This document shows positions 57,231-64,000 of a stretch of 64,000 nt of DNA, one piece after another. Origin of the DNA: Barnesiella merdipullorum (GTDB taxonomy: Bacteria; Bacteroidota; Bacteroidia; Bacteroidales; Barnesiellaceae); the NCBI GenBank assembly GCA_019116365.1, contig DXBT01000021.1:58590-122589 (forward strand). Direction: 5' to 3'. The first letter of the stretch is position 1; the number at the start of each line of letters is the position of its first letter. The translations under genes were made by a program, and so were the position numbers. The notes below the pieces were generated by a model that had not been told where the DNA came from, ran no database searches, and saw nothing but the letters and a program-made list of their open reading frames with translations.

Positions 57231-57812
57231 ATGGAGAAAAAACCACAACCACAACCGCAGTCTGGTAGGCCTAACAGACCTATGCCTGCAAAAAAGAATG
57301 ACATCAAAGATCAATATCGTGTCAATGAACGTATCCGCGCAAAAGAGGTGCGTCTGGTCGGCGATAATGTAGAGCAAGGTGTATATACCATACAGGAAGC
57401 TATGCATATGGCCGACGAGCAAGGTCTCGATTTGATCGAGATTTCGCCCAATGCAGTGCCGCCGGTATGCAAGATTCTGGATTATCAGAAATTCCTCTAT
57501 CAACAAAAGAAACGGCAGAAGGAGCAGAAGGCCAAATCGACCAAGATTGTGGTGAAGGAGATTCGCTTCGGGCCGCAGACCGACGATCACGACTACAACT
57601 TCAAGTTGAAGCACGCCATCGGTTTCCTCAACGAAGGCGCCAAGGTGAAAGCCTACGTCTTCTTCAAAGGCCGTTCGATTCTGTTCAAGGAGCAGGGCGA
57701 AGTATTGTTGCTGCGTTTTGCCAACGACCTCGAAGACTACGGCAAGGTAGAGATGATGCCGGTGCTCGAGGGCAAGCGCATGATTATCATGATAAGCCCC
57801 AAGAAAAAATAA
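57231..57812 (+). CDS. infC: Translation initiation factor IF-3
   Basis: This 193-residue factor has the N-terminal domain (YRVNERIRAKEVRLVGDNVE in part, then LIEISPNAVPPVCKI) and the C-terminal domain (KEIRFGPQTDDHDYNFKL, ending MIIMISPKKK), joined by a lysine-rich linker. It starts with ATG; in many bacteria infC uses AUU for autoregulation. A proline- and glutamine-rich extension of about 20 residues precedes the N-terminal domain. It begins 5 bases after thrS and is translationally coupled to it in context. Confidence 0.98.
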   Translation: MEKKPQPQPQSGRPNRPMPAKKNDIKDQYRVNERIRAKEVRLVGDNVEQGVYTIQEAMHMADEQGLDLIEISPNAVPPVCKILDYQKFLYQQKKRQKEQKAKSTKIVVKEIRFGPQTDDHDYNFKLKHAIGFLNEGAKVKAYVFFKGRSILFKEQGEVLLLRFANDLEDYGKVEMMPVLEGKRMIIMISPKKK

Positions 57813-57863
57813 GAAGAGATAGGACAGACTATTCATTCAATTATAAAATTAAAATTTAGTAAA

Positions 57864-58061
57864 ATGCCAAAGATTAAAACTAATTCCGGTGCCAAAAAGA
57901 GGTTCGCCCTTACCGGAACAGGAAAAATCAAGAGAAAACATGCTTACAAAAGCCACATTCTGACGAAGAAGACCAAGAAGCAAAAGAGAAACCTCACCCA
58001 CATGACTACCCTCAAGACAGTCGATGTGAACAATGTAAAAGCATTGCTGGGTCTGAAATAA
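57864..58061 (+). CDS. rpmI: 50S ribosomal protein L35
   Basis: This 65-residue basic protein has the L35 start MPKIKTNSGAKKRFALTGTG and the KRKHAYKSHIL and KTKKQKRNL segments. It lies between infC and rplT, the standard order. Confidence 0.98.
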   Translation: MPKIKTNSGAKKRFALTGTGKIKRKHAYKSHILTKKTKKQKRNLTHMTTLKTVDVNNVKALLGLK

Positions 58062-58185
58062 GATTCGACGGGTTTCAAAAGTTTTCTCACAAACAAAAGA
58101 GTAGTTTCAAAATTTATTAACCGAATGTTTTTAGCTTGAAGTTTACCTTGAACGGTAGCGCTAACATTCAAAACAAAAAAAAACT

Positions 58186-58530
58186 ATGCCAAGATCAGTA
58201 AATCACGTTGCTTCTAGAGCAAAAAGAAAAAAAATCCTTAAACTCACCCGCGGTTACTATGGTTCGCGCAAAAATGTATGGACCGTTGCCAAGAACACTT
58301 GGGAAAAAGGTTTGACCTATGCCTACCGTGACCGCAAAAACAATAAACGTAACTTCCGCGCATTGTGGATTCAACGTATCAATGCCGCCGCTCGTCTCGA
58401 AGGCATGTCCTATTCGAAGCTGATGGGCGCCCTGCACAAAGCCGGCATCGAAATCAACCGCAAAGTTCTGGCCGATTTGGCTATGAACAACCCCGAAGCT
58501 TTCAAGGCTATCGTCGAGAAAGTAAAATAA
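58186..58530 (+). CDS. rplT: 50S ribosomal protein L20
   Basis: This 114-residue protein has the L20 features RSVNHVASRAKRKKILKL, GYYGSRKNV, AYRDRKNNKRNFR and LWIQRINAAARL. L20 binds 23S rRNA early in assembly. It is last in the operon, 124 bases after rpmI, and a terminator follows 32 bases later. Confidence 0.98.
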   Translation: MPRSVNHVASRAKRKKILKLTRGYYGSRKNVWTVAKNTWEKGLTYAYRDRKNNKRNFRALWIQRINAAARLEGMSYSKLMGALHKAGIEINRKVLADLAMNNPEAFKAIVEKVK

Positions 58531-58562
58531 GAGAGATACGCATAATCTTCTTTTATAGTAAA

Positions 58563-58599
58563 TTTAGGGATTCCAGCGATGGAGTCCCTAAATTTTTTT
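58563..58599 (+). terminator. Terminator of the thrS-rplT operon
   Basis: TTTAGGGATTCC and GGAGTCCCTAAA pair around AGCGAT with one T-G pair. Seven T residues follow. Confidence 0.93.
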
Positions 58600-58610
58600 C
58601 TGCGAAATAT

Positions 58611-58641
58611 TTTGATTTCTCACAGGAATTATATAGCTTTG
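58611..58641 (+). promoter_or_regulatory. Promoter of the 6S-like RNA
   Basis: TTTG (58,611-58,614), exactly 19 bases, then TAGCTTTG (58,634-58,641). It lies directly after the ribosomal operon terminator, and no protein gene starts downstream until 59,142. Confidence 0.85.
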
Positions 58642-58647
58642 TAACAA

Positions 58648-58878
58648 AGAGAAGAGAAAGCCCGGTCGTATCAGAGTAGATTGGGAAACTCATCAAAAAT
58701 TATGAAATGCCGAGACACGCTTTCCGTTCCAATGGCGGGCCACAACCTTTCGAGGTTTGCTTTGCACGGTGGATTACAAAGGGGCGGAGGCCCTCAAATC
58801 CTGTCTTTCGGAGTTTCATCGCATCCTTTGATACGACCCCTTATATAGCCCGGTCATTCCAATGAATCCGGGCTTTTT
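58648..58878 (+). ncRNA. ssrS: Structured RNA, probable 6S RNA (Bacteroidales-1 type)
   Basis: A promoter ends at 58,641 and a terminator stem (AGCCCGG with CCGGGCT, 58,847-58,874, then T-run) ends the unit. Between them is a long closing helix of 13 pairs: 58,664-58,676 with 58,826-58,838. Inside it are GAAACTC/GAGTTTC, CCGAGACA with a bulged partner near 58,802 and GGGCC/GGCCC. Two hairpins follow: AACCT-TTCG-AGGTT at 58,744 and CTTTG/CAAAG at 58,760. The stretch encodes no protein. Size (about 190 bases before the terminator), a rod-like closed structure and the position just after rplT fit the Bacteroidales-1 motif, later assigned to 6S RNA. 6S RNA binds RNA polymerase holoenzyme in stationary phase. 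Assignment is by structure and position only. Confidence 0.75.
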
Positions 58879-59048
58879 CATGCCCACCATCGACGGGGGA
58901 AACGCCGGTGGCAGAGGGCCGATAGAGCCGTGCCGTGAGATGGGCAGAAGTCAATGGAGGCATGAGAATAGCCGGGGCGACTCTCACAGGTAGAGAGATA
59001 GCCCCAATATCAATCGATTTTTGCATGCAAGTATTTGGAATAAAGTTG

Positions 59049-59056
59049 TAACTTTG
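59049..59056 (+). promoter_or_regulatory. -7 element of the DUF1599 operon
   Basis: TAACTTTG lies 86 bases before the DUF1599 start codon. TTTG at 59,020-59,023 is 25 bases upstream, longer than usual. Confidence 0.55.
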
Positions 59057-59141
59057 CAGAGCTAAAGCCGAGCACGGGGAGCCGGTTATGAAAACCGCTC
59101 GTTTGAGCCTGGTGAAAAGCTCAACAAAAACAGAAGTAGTC

Positions 59142-59690
59142 ATGGCAGATACAGTAGCACAATTTGAACACGTGATATCTATTTGCAGAGATTTGTTTGC
59201 CAAGAAGTTGAAAGACTATGGTGCCTCGTGGCGCATCCTGCGTCCGCAGTCGCTCACCGACCAGATTTTTATCAAGGCAAAACGGATAAGAAGCATCGAG
59301 ACAAAGGGCGAAAGCAAAATCGACGAGGGCATACGGTCGGAGTTTATAGGTATCGTCAATTACGGTATCATCGGCCTCATTCAGTTGCACCTCGGTTATG
59401 CCGATAACGAAGACATCACCCCCGACGAGGCACTGGCTCTCTACGACAAATACATGACCGAGACCAAAACTCTCATGTATGCCAAAAATCACGACTACGA
59501 CGAAGCCTGGCGCAGCATGCGCATCAGCTCCTATACCGACCTCATATTGACCAAGGTGTGCCGCACCAAGCAAATCGAAGACAACGGCGGCAAAACTTTG
59601 GTATCGGAGGGTATCGATGCCAACTATATGGACATGATCAACTACTCGCTGTTTGGTCTCATAAAGATAGAGTATGGAGAAGACGACTAA
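59142..59690 (+). CDS. DUF1599-family protein (two repeats)
   Basis: This 182-residue protein starts at the ATG at 59,142 (MADTVAQFEHVI); 18 upstream in-frame residues are unlike the family. It consists of two copies of the DUF1599 unit: KLKDYGASWRILRPQSLTDQ and KNHDYDEAWRSMRISSYTD start each half, and each ends with a GIVNYGIIGLIQL or DMINYSLFGLIKI segment. DUF1599 has been linked computationally to nucleotide-modification systems, but in Bacteroidales it is a core gene of unknown role. It overlaps the next gene by 17 bases. Confidence 0.9.
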   Translation: MADTVAQFEHVISICRDLFAKKLKDYGASWRILRPQSLTDQIFIKAKRIRSIETKGESKIDEGIRSEFIGIVNYGIIGLIQLHLGYADNEDITPDEALALYDKYMTETKTLMYAKNHDYDEAWRSMRISSYTDLILTKVCRTKQIEDNGGKTLVSEGIDANYMDMINYSLFGLIKIEYGEDD

Positions 59691-61182
59691 CGAGAAACGT
59701 AAAGCCCTTTTGATTCAGTGGCTTGTTTTTCTCTCCCGCCTGATTGTGGGTGGGACATTCGTCTTTTCGGGTTTTGTGAAAGCCATCGACCCGTATGGCA
59801 CGGTCTATAAATTTGAAGACTATTTTGCCGCCTTCCACCTCGAGTTTCTCTCGTCGTTTACCATGTTCTTTGCGGTAGGGCTCGCCGTAGTCGAGTTCCT
59901 GCTGGGCGTGCATCTGCTGTTCGGGTCGTACCGCAAGTCCACACCGCGGCTTGTCTTCCTGTTCCTTTGCGTGATGACCCCTCTCACGCTCTATCTGGCC
60001 ATCGCCAATCCCATATCCGATTGCGGATGTTTTGGCGATGCCGTCCATCTGAGCAACTGGGCCACCTTCTTCAAAAATGTAGTATTGCTGGGTATTGTCA
60101 TTTTCCTGCTCTATACCAACTCCCGGCTGAGAGGGTTGTATAACCAGCAAGTGCAGTGGCTCACGGGTCTCTATTCGCTGGTCTATGTACTCTTCTTCTG
60201 CTATATCGGGGTCAACTATCAGCCCTATCTCGACTTCCGTCCCTACAAGATAGGGGTGAATATTCCCGAGGCTCTTTCCGTGGGAGAACCCGAGCGAGAG
60301 TTTATCTTTATTTATGAAAAAGAGGGTAAGAAAAAGGAATTCTCGCTCGACAATCTGCCCTCCGAAGAGGAGGGGTGGACTTTCGTCGATCGCTACGAAA
60401 AAGTGCTCGATGCACCCGAGCCCGCAACTCCCACTATCGATGAGTTTACCATTTACAGGGGAGCTACCGATATTACCGAAGAGATTCTCTACGACGAGAA
60501 CTATCACATCTTGCTGCTCTCGCCCGACCTCGAGAAGGCCGACGACAGTGAGGTCGATCGCATCAACGAACTCTACGACTACTGCATGGAGCGGGGGTAT
60601 GGCTTTGCCTGTGTCACCGCTTCGACTCCGCAGGGGGTAGTGATGTGGCTCGAAAATACCGGTGCCGAGTATCCCTTCTACTTCATGGACAAGACCGCCA
60701 TTCGTACCATCGCCCGGGGTAATCCCTGTGTGTTGCTGCTCAAGAACGGTACTATCTTGCGCAAAACGGCCCCCTCGCAACTGCCCGACGAGACACAGCT
60801 CACCAAGCCTCTCGACCAGTTCGACTATGGCCGGGCCGAAATATACAGGCCGCAGCGTCGCATAGGCTTCATCGTGCTGCTCTATCTTGTGCCCATGCTC
60901 TTTTTGCTGCTGACCGAGAAGACCGTGGCGATGGTCATTGGGCGCATCAAGTTGTGGCGACTCACCCGCATACGTCGGCGCCATCATGCCGAGCGCGAGG
61001 TGCGCGAAGCCCTGGCCAAGGAGAAAGCCCTCCAGGCAGCCCGGTCCGGGTCGGCATCGAGTGCCGGTTCGCCGGGTCGGAACAAGGGCACCGAGTCACC
61101 GGGTGATACCGGCTCATCCGACCTCTCTGCGGCACCGTCGCCTGGCGAAGGGTCCAAATCGGAAGAAGAGAACAAAGAATGA
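59674..61182 (+). CDS. DoxX/MauE-like membrane protein with soluble middle domain
   Basis: This 502-residue inner-membrane protein has four N-terminal transmembrane helices (residues 10-150) of the DoxX/MauE type, including FVFSGFVKAIDP and the cysteine motif DCGCFGD. A soluble domain (residues 195-385) with a thioredoxin-like appearance follows (NYHILLLSPDLEKADD, then YPFYFMDKTAIRTIARGNPC), then one more membrane helix (FIVLLYLVPMLFLLL). The last 45 residues are a low-complexity Ser/Gly/Glu tail. The cysteine pair suggests electron transfer, as in MauE. The substrate is unknown. It overlaps DUF1599 by 17 bases and precedes tpiA by 35. Confidence 0.85.
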   Translation: MEKTTNEKRKALLIQWLVFLSRLIVGGTFVFSGFVKAIDPYGTVYKFEDYFAAFHLEFLSSFTMFFAVGLAVVEFLLGVHLLFGSYRKSTPRLVFLFLCVMTPLTLYLAIANPISDCGCFGDAVHLSNWATFFKNVVLLGIVIFLLYTNSRLRGLYNQQVQWLTGLYSLVYVLFFCYIGVNYQPYLDFRPYKIGVNIPEALSVGEPEREFIFIYEKEGKKKEFSLDNLPSEEEGWTFVDRYEKVLDAPEPATPTIDEFTIYRGATDITEEILYDENYHILLLSPDLEKADDSEVDRINELYDYCMERGYGFACVTASTPQGVVMWLENTGAEYPFYFMDKTAIRTIARGNPCVLLLKNGTILRKTAPSQLPDETQLTKPLDQFDYGRAEIYRPQRRIGFIVLLYLVPMLFLLLTEKTVAMVIGRIKLWRLTRIRRRHHAEREVREALAKEKALQAARSGSASSAGSPGRNKGTESPGDTGSSDLSAAPSPGEGSKSEEENKE

Positions 61183-61217
61183 TCATATAATTTTTAACCC
61201 ATAAAAATTTTTTTAGT

Positions 61218-61973
61218 ATGAGAAAGAACATTGTTGCAGGAAACTGGAAAATGAACACTACCGTCCAAGAGGGCGTAGCTTTGGCTAAAGAAATCGATGC
61301 CGCTCTGGCCGGTGTAACTCCCAAATGCGATGTAATCATCGCCACGCCGTTTACCCACCTGGTATCGGTTGTAAACGCTATTGATACCAACCGCATAGGG
61401 GTAGGTGCCGAGAACTGTGCCGACAAGACCGAAGGTGCTTTCACCGGTGAAGTTTCGGCCAAGATGGTTGCCTCGACAGGCGCAAAATATGTAATTCTGG
61501 GTCACTCGGAGCGTCGTGCCTACTATCACGAGACTCCCGAAATCTTGAAAGAGAAAGTCCTCTTGGCTTTGGCCAACGGTCTTACTCCCATCTTCTGCAT
61601 TGGCGAAGTACTGGAAGAGCGCGAAGCCGGCAAACACTTCGAAGTAGTAAAAGCACAGGTAGAAGGTTCGCTGTTCAACCTCTCGGCCGAGGATTTCGGT
61701 AAAATCATCCTGGCCTACGAGCCGGTTTGGGCCATCGGTACCGGTAAAACCGCTACGGCCGATCAAGCCGAAGAGATCCACGCCTTCATCCGTAAGACAA
61801 TTGCCGACAAGTATGGCAAGGAAGTAGCCGAGAATACCTCGATTCTCTATGGCGGAAGCTGCAAACCCAGCAACGCTCCCGAGCTCTTTGCCAAACCCGA
61901 TGTAGATGGCGGTCTTATCGGTGGTGCTGCCCTGAAAGCCGATTCGTTCATGGGCATTATTACCGCATTCTGA
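61218..61973 (+). CDS. tpiA: Triosephosphate isomerase
   Basis: This 251-residue enzyme has the substrate lysine motif AGNWKMNTT, the electrophilic histidine motif LGHSERR, the catalytic glutamate motif AYEPVWAIGTGKTA (with loop 6) and the phosphate-binding SILYGGSCKP and GLIGGAALKA segments. It interconverts dihydroxyacetone phosphate and glyceraldehyde 3-phosphate in glycolysis. The length is standard and the codon use is that of a highly expressed gene. Confidence 0.99.
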   Translation: MRKNIVAGNWKMNTTVQEGVALAKEIDAALAGVTPKCDVIIATPFTHLVSVVNAIDTNRIGVGAENCADKTEGAFTGEVSAKMVASTGAKYVILGHSERRAYYHETPEILKEKVLLALANGLTPIFCIGEVLEEREAGKHFEVVKAQVEGSLFNLSAEDFGKIILAYEPVWAIGTGKTATADQAEEIHAFIRKTIADKYGKEVAENTSILYGGSCKPSNAPELFAKPDVDGGLIGGAALKADSFMGIITAF

Positions 61974-61990
61974 TAAAATAGATTTTCATA

Positions 61991-62032
61991 GAGGCTGCAA
62001 AAGTGGGAATTAATTCTTATTTTTGCAGCCTC
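61991..62032 (+). promoter_or_regulatory. Hairpin after tpiA with a promoter in its right arm
   Basis: GAGGCTGCAAAA (61,991-62,002) and TTTTGCAGCCTC (62,021-62,032) are perfectly complementary. The -7 element TATTTTTG at 62,018-62,025 lies in the junction of loop and right arm. ATTGTTTTTG follows the stem. It may end the tpiA transcript and start the SPOR-folE transcript. Confidence 0.65.
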
Positions 62033-62043
62033 ATTGTTTTTGA

Positions 62044-62571
62044 ATGGATGTAGTTATGCGCAGCTTACGTACCTTTACTTTTATCGTGGCTCTGGCAATG
62101 ACAGGGGCGATAAGCGGGATGGCTCAAGCCCAGCAGGTAGCCGTTTCCGATACATCGATAGTCCAGTATCTCGAGCGACCCGAGACCGGAGGCAAAGTCA
62201 AAGTGGTGCAACCGGCCGAGTTGGCCCGGCGGGTAAGCCGAGCCGAAGGTGTCATCAAATACGATGGCAACAAGGGGTATGCCCAATCGTCGGGGTATCG
62301 CATACAGGTATTCTCTGACAACGACTACCGCACGGCCAAAAACAATGCCCTCTATAAAGAGGGACTCATTCGCCAGGCTTTCCCCGAGATGGAGACCTAC
62401 GTTACCTTTACCTCGCCCTTCTGGCGGTTGAGGGTAGGCGATTTTCGCTCCTACGAAGAGGCCAGCCATGCCTTGAGGTCATTAAAGGACGAGTTCCCGC
62501 AAATGGCTCGGGAGATGCGTATCGTGCGCGATAAGATACATATACAGATACATCAGGGATTTACAGAATAA
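62044..62571 (+). CDS. Exported SPOR-domain protein
   Basis: This 175-residue protein has a signal peptide to about AQAQ (residue 31); an ATG four codons in is also possible. The C-terminal 80 residues are a SPOR domain: SGYRIQVFSDNDYRTAKNNA, then FWRLRVGDFRSYEEASHAL and the closing IVRDKIHIQ strand. SPOR domains bind denuded peptidoglycan glycan strands at sites of division. The 50-residue linker is basic. It lies 9 bases before folE and has its own promoter. Confidence 0.9.
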   Translation: MDVVMRSLRTFTFIVALAMTGAISGMAQAQQVAVSDTSIVQYLERPETGGKVKVVQPAELARRVSRAEGVIKYDGNKGYAQSSGYRIQVFSDNDYRTAKNNALYKEGLIRQAFPEMETYVTFTSPFWRLRVGDFRSYEEASHALRSLKDEFPQMAREMRIVRDKIHIQIHQGFTE

Positions 62572-62580
62572 TTTTGATTC

Positions 62581-63186
62581 ATGGATGAACAGGTTGTCAT
62601 GAGCCCGGAGGAACAACAACGGGTTTGCAAAGAATTGGCCGAGCACTATCGGGCCATCATCTCTTTATTGGGCGACGACCCCGATCGCGAAGGGATGCGC
62701 AAGACACCCGAGCGGGCTGCCAAGGCCATGATGAAATTGACCAAAGGTTATCACCAGTCGGCACGCGACATTATATCCTCGGCCGTCTTCGAGCACACCG
62801 GTTCGCGCATTGTCATTGTGCGCGATATCGAGTTTTATTCGTTCTGCGAGCACCATTTGCTGCCCTTTTTCGGCAAGGTGCATGTAGGCTATATCCCCAC
62901 CAACGGCATTGTGGGGCTCAGTAAGGTGGCCCGTGTGGTCGATGCGTTTGCCCGTCGTTTCCAGGTACAGGAGCGCCTCACGGCACAAATCTGTCAAAGC
63001 CTGGCCGAAGCTTTGGCTACCGAGGGAGTTATGGTGATGGTCGAGGCCCGTCACTTGTGCATGCAGATGCGCGGTGTCGAAAAGCAGGGTGCCGTGACTG
63101 TTACCTACGATTGCACCGGCAAGTTTGAACAGGAAGAGTGGCGCCGCGAATTTTATTCGCTCATTGGCAAAAATTCTTGTCAATAA
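62581..63186 (+). CDS. folE: GTP cyclohydrolase I
   Basis: This 201-residue enzyme makes dihydroneopterin triphosphate, the first step of folate (and queuosine) synthesis. It has the family motifs DREGMRKTPERAAKAM, the zinc cysteine and catalytic histidine in SFCEHHLLPFFGKVHVGY, GLSKVARVVDAFARRFQVQE and the second cysteine motif MVEARHLCMQMRGV. It is last of the DUF1599-DoxX-tpiA-SPOR-folE run, an arrangement I recognise from Bacteroidales genomes. Confidence 0.97.
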   Translation: MDEQVVMSPEEQQRVCKELAEHYRAIISLLGDDPDREGMRKTPERAAKAMMKLTKGYHQSARDIISSAVFEHTGSRIVIVRDIEFYSFCEHHLLPFFGKVHVGYIPTNGIVGLSKVARVVDAFARRFQVQERLTAQICQSLAEALATEGVMVMVEARHLCMQMRGVEKQGAVTVTYDCTGKFEQEEWRREFYSLIGKNSCQ

Positions 63187-63278
63187 TAACCCTCTATTTA
63201 TCAAATGATAATCGGTAAAGTCGAAAATGTTTGGTAAAATTTTTTAGCGAAGCGCTTGCATAAATCGAAAAGTCCGTT

Positions 63279-63286
63279 TATCTTTG
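63279..63286 (+). promoter_or_regulatory. -7 element of the tRNA block
   Basis: TATCTTTG lies 11 bases before the first tRNA-Gly, the same layout as the tRNA-Arg unit at 35,747. Confidence 0.7.
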
Positions 63287-63297
63287 CACTCGCAATT

Positions 63298-63370
63298 GCG
63301 AAAATAGCTCAGTTGGTAGAGCACAACCTTGCCAAGGTTGGGGTCGCGGGTTCGAGTCCCGTTTTTCGCT
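63298..63370 (+). tRNA. tRNA-Gly (anticodon GCC), copy 1
   Basis: A 73-base cloverleaf with acceptor GCGAAAA/TTTTCGC, anticodon stem CAACC/GGTTG with loop TTGCCAA, and T-arm CGGG-TTCGAGT-CCCG. No CCA follows. Confidence 0.97.
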
Positions 63371-63418
63371 CAGACAATCCCCGAAAGCGTTCGGGTGAGG
63401 CAATTGAAATCTTGATTT

Positions 63419-63491
63419 GCGAAAATAGCTCAGTTGGTAGAGCACAACCTTGCCAAGGTTGGGGTCGCGGGTTCGAGTCCCGTTTTTCGCT
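63419..63491 (+). tRNA. tRNA-Gly (anticodon GCC), copy 2
   Basis: Identical to the copy 121 bases upstream. The next three bases are CCA. Confidence 0.97.
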
Positions 63492-63519
63492 CCATCGGTA
63501 TCTCTATCGATGAATAAAT

Positions 63520-63604
63520 GCCCAGGTGGCGGAATTGGTAGACGCGCACGTTTCAGGTGCGTGTGTCGAGAGGCATGCAGGTTCGAGTCCTGTTCTGGGC
63601 ACCA
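63520..63604 (+). tRNA. tRNA-Leu (anticodon CAG)
   Basis: An 85-base gene including encoded CCA. Acceptor GCCCAGG/TTCTGGGC, anticodon loop TTCAGGT between CACGT and GCGTG, and the long class II variable arm (TGTCGAGAGGCA) mark tRNA-Leu. It decodes CUG. Confidence 0.96.
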
Positions 63605-63628
63605 AGAAAAGAAGTAGAGATACCGTAT

Positions 63629-63715
63629 GTCCGGGTGGTGGAATTGGTAGACACGCTACTTTGAGGGGGTAGTGGGCGTTGGCTCGTGTGAGTTCGAATC
63701 TCATCTCGGACACCA
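63629..63715 (+). tRNA. tRNA-Leu (anticodon GAG)
   Basis: An 87-base gene including encoded CCA. Acceptor GTCCGGG/CTCGGAC (one G-T pair), anticodon loop TTGAGGG between CTACT and GGTAG, and a long variable arm. It decodes CUC and CUU. Confidence 0.95.
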
Positions 63716-63717
63716 TG

Positions 63718-63756
63718 AAAAGGTCGGTAATCGTTTTGGTTACCGACCTTTTTTAT
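63718..63756 (+). terminator. Terminator of the tRNA block
   Basis: AAAAGGTCGGTAA pairs with TTACCGACCTTTT around a nine-base loop, and T residues follow. Confidence 0.93.
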
Positions 63757-64000
63757 TTTTCACAATTTCCCCGCTCGCGTGTATGGTGCGGTGGATTGGT
63801 CTCGAAGAGTCGGGTGAGGAGTGGGCCTGCAAAGAATAAGCAGGGTGAAGGAGAAAAAACTCGACGGCGGCTTTGATATTTTAACGTGAGTTCGACGAAT
63901 TCAAAACAAAGCGAGCTGTGTGTCAATAGTTCTTGTAACATTGATACACGGCTTCTTGGGAAAGCAACAATATGCAGCAATTGCACCCAACAGGTTTACG
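63757..64000. other. Window end, no feature recognised
   Basis: These 244 bases after the tRNA terminator hold no convincing gene or promoter. A 77-codon minus-strand frame lacks a family match and is judged spurious. Because tRNA-Leu genes are frequent integration sites, sequence beyond the window edge could be accessory, but nothing here shows it. Confidence 0.5.

Noticed and set aside
63753..63986. Minus-strand ORF of 77 codons after the tRNA block
   Set aside because: It begins near the window edge, has no recognised motif and runs towards the tRNA terminator.

Overview
The window is chromosomal DNA from a member of the Bacteroidales. The evidence is the recurring TAnnTTTG (-7) / TTTG (-33) promoters, SusC/SusD pairs, a hybrid two-component regulator, type IX secretion sorting tails, DUF4924 and DUF1599 genes and the thrS-infC-rpmI-rplT order. 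GC content looks moderately high for the order. A Barnesiellaceae-like or Tannerellaceae-like gut organism would fit, but genus cannot be fixed from sequence alone.

Bases 1-19,800 are an accessory carbohydrate region. On the minus strand run SusC, SusD, a GH26-fold surface lipoprotein, a Tat-exported FAD oxidoreductase and a GH3 beta-glucosidase cut by the window edge. A hybrid two-component regulator is divergent from SusC and is followed by a GH16 lipoprotein. GH16 plus GH3 points to a beta-glucan (laminarin-like or mixed-linkage) utilisation locus. The GH26-fold protein has lost both catalytic glutamates and sits where a surface glycan-binding protein is normally encoded. Next comes a five-gene cluster of small exported proteins: a stand-alone beta-sandwich module, a T9SS-tailed protein, the same module fused to a second GH16 enzyme, and two right-handed beta-helix proteins with T9SS-like tails.

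Bases 20,000-35,650 are mostly housekeeping: an M23 peptidase, a C69 dipeptidase, a phosphohexomutase, a LysR regulator, a beta-propeller lipoprotein, prfC, rfbD, DUF4924, a cysteine-free thioredoxin-fold protein, serB and a patatin/POTRA/barrel protein. From 35,700 to 53,000 come two identical tRNA-Arg genes, a truncated signal-peptide ORF, ung, a TonB receptor, lpxK, sppA, an AddB-like nuclease, an ABC-F ATPase, an M13 peptidase, a double-META lipoprotein and ndh.

Bases 53,000-64,000 hold a TPR protein, the translation operon thrS-infC-rpmI-rplT, a structured RNA with its own promoter and terminator that fits Bacteroidales 6S RNA, a DUF1599-DoxX/MauE-tpiA-SPOR-folE cluster, and a tRNA block (Gly, Gly, Leu, Leu).

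No insertion sequence, CRISPR array, rRNA or phage gene was recognised. The strongest leads are the GH26 pseudoenzyme, the T9SS module cluster, a promoter-spanning repeat present three times, and the 6S-like RNA.
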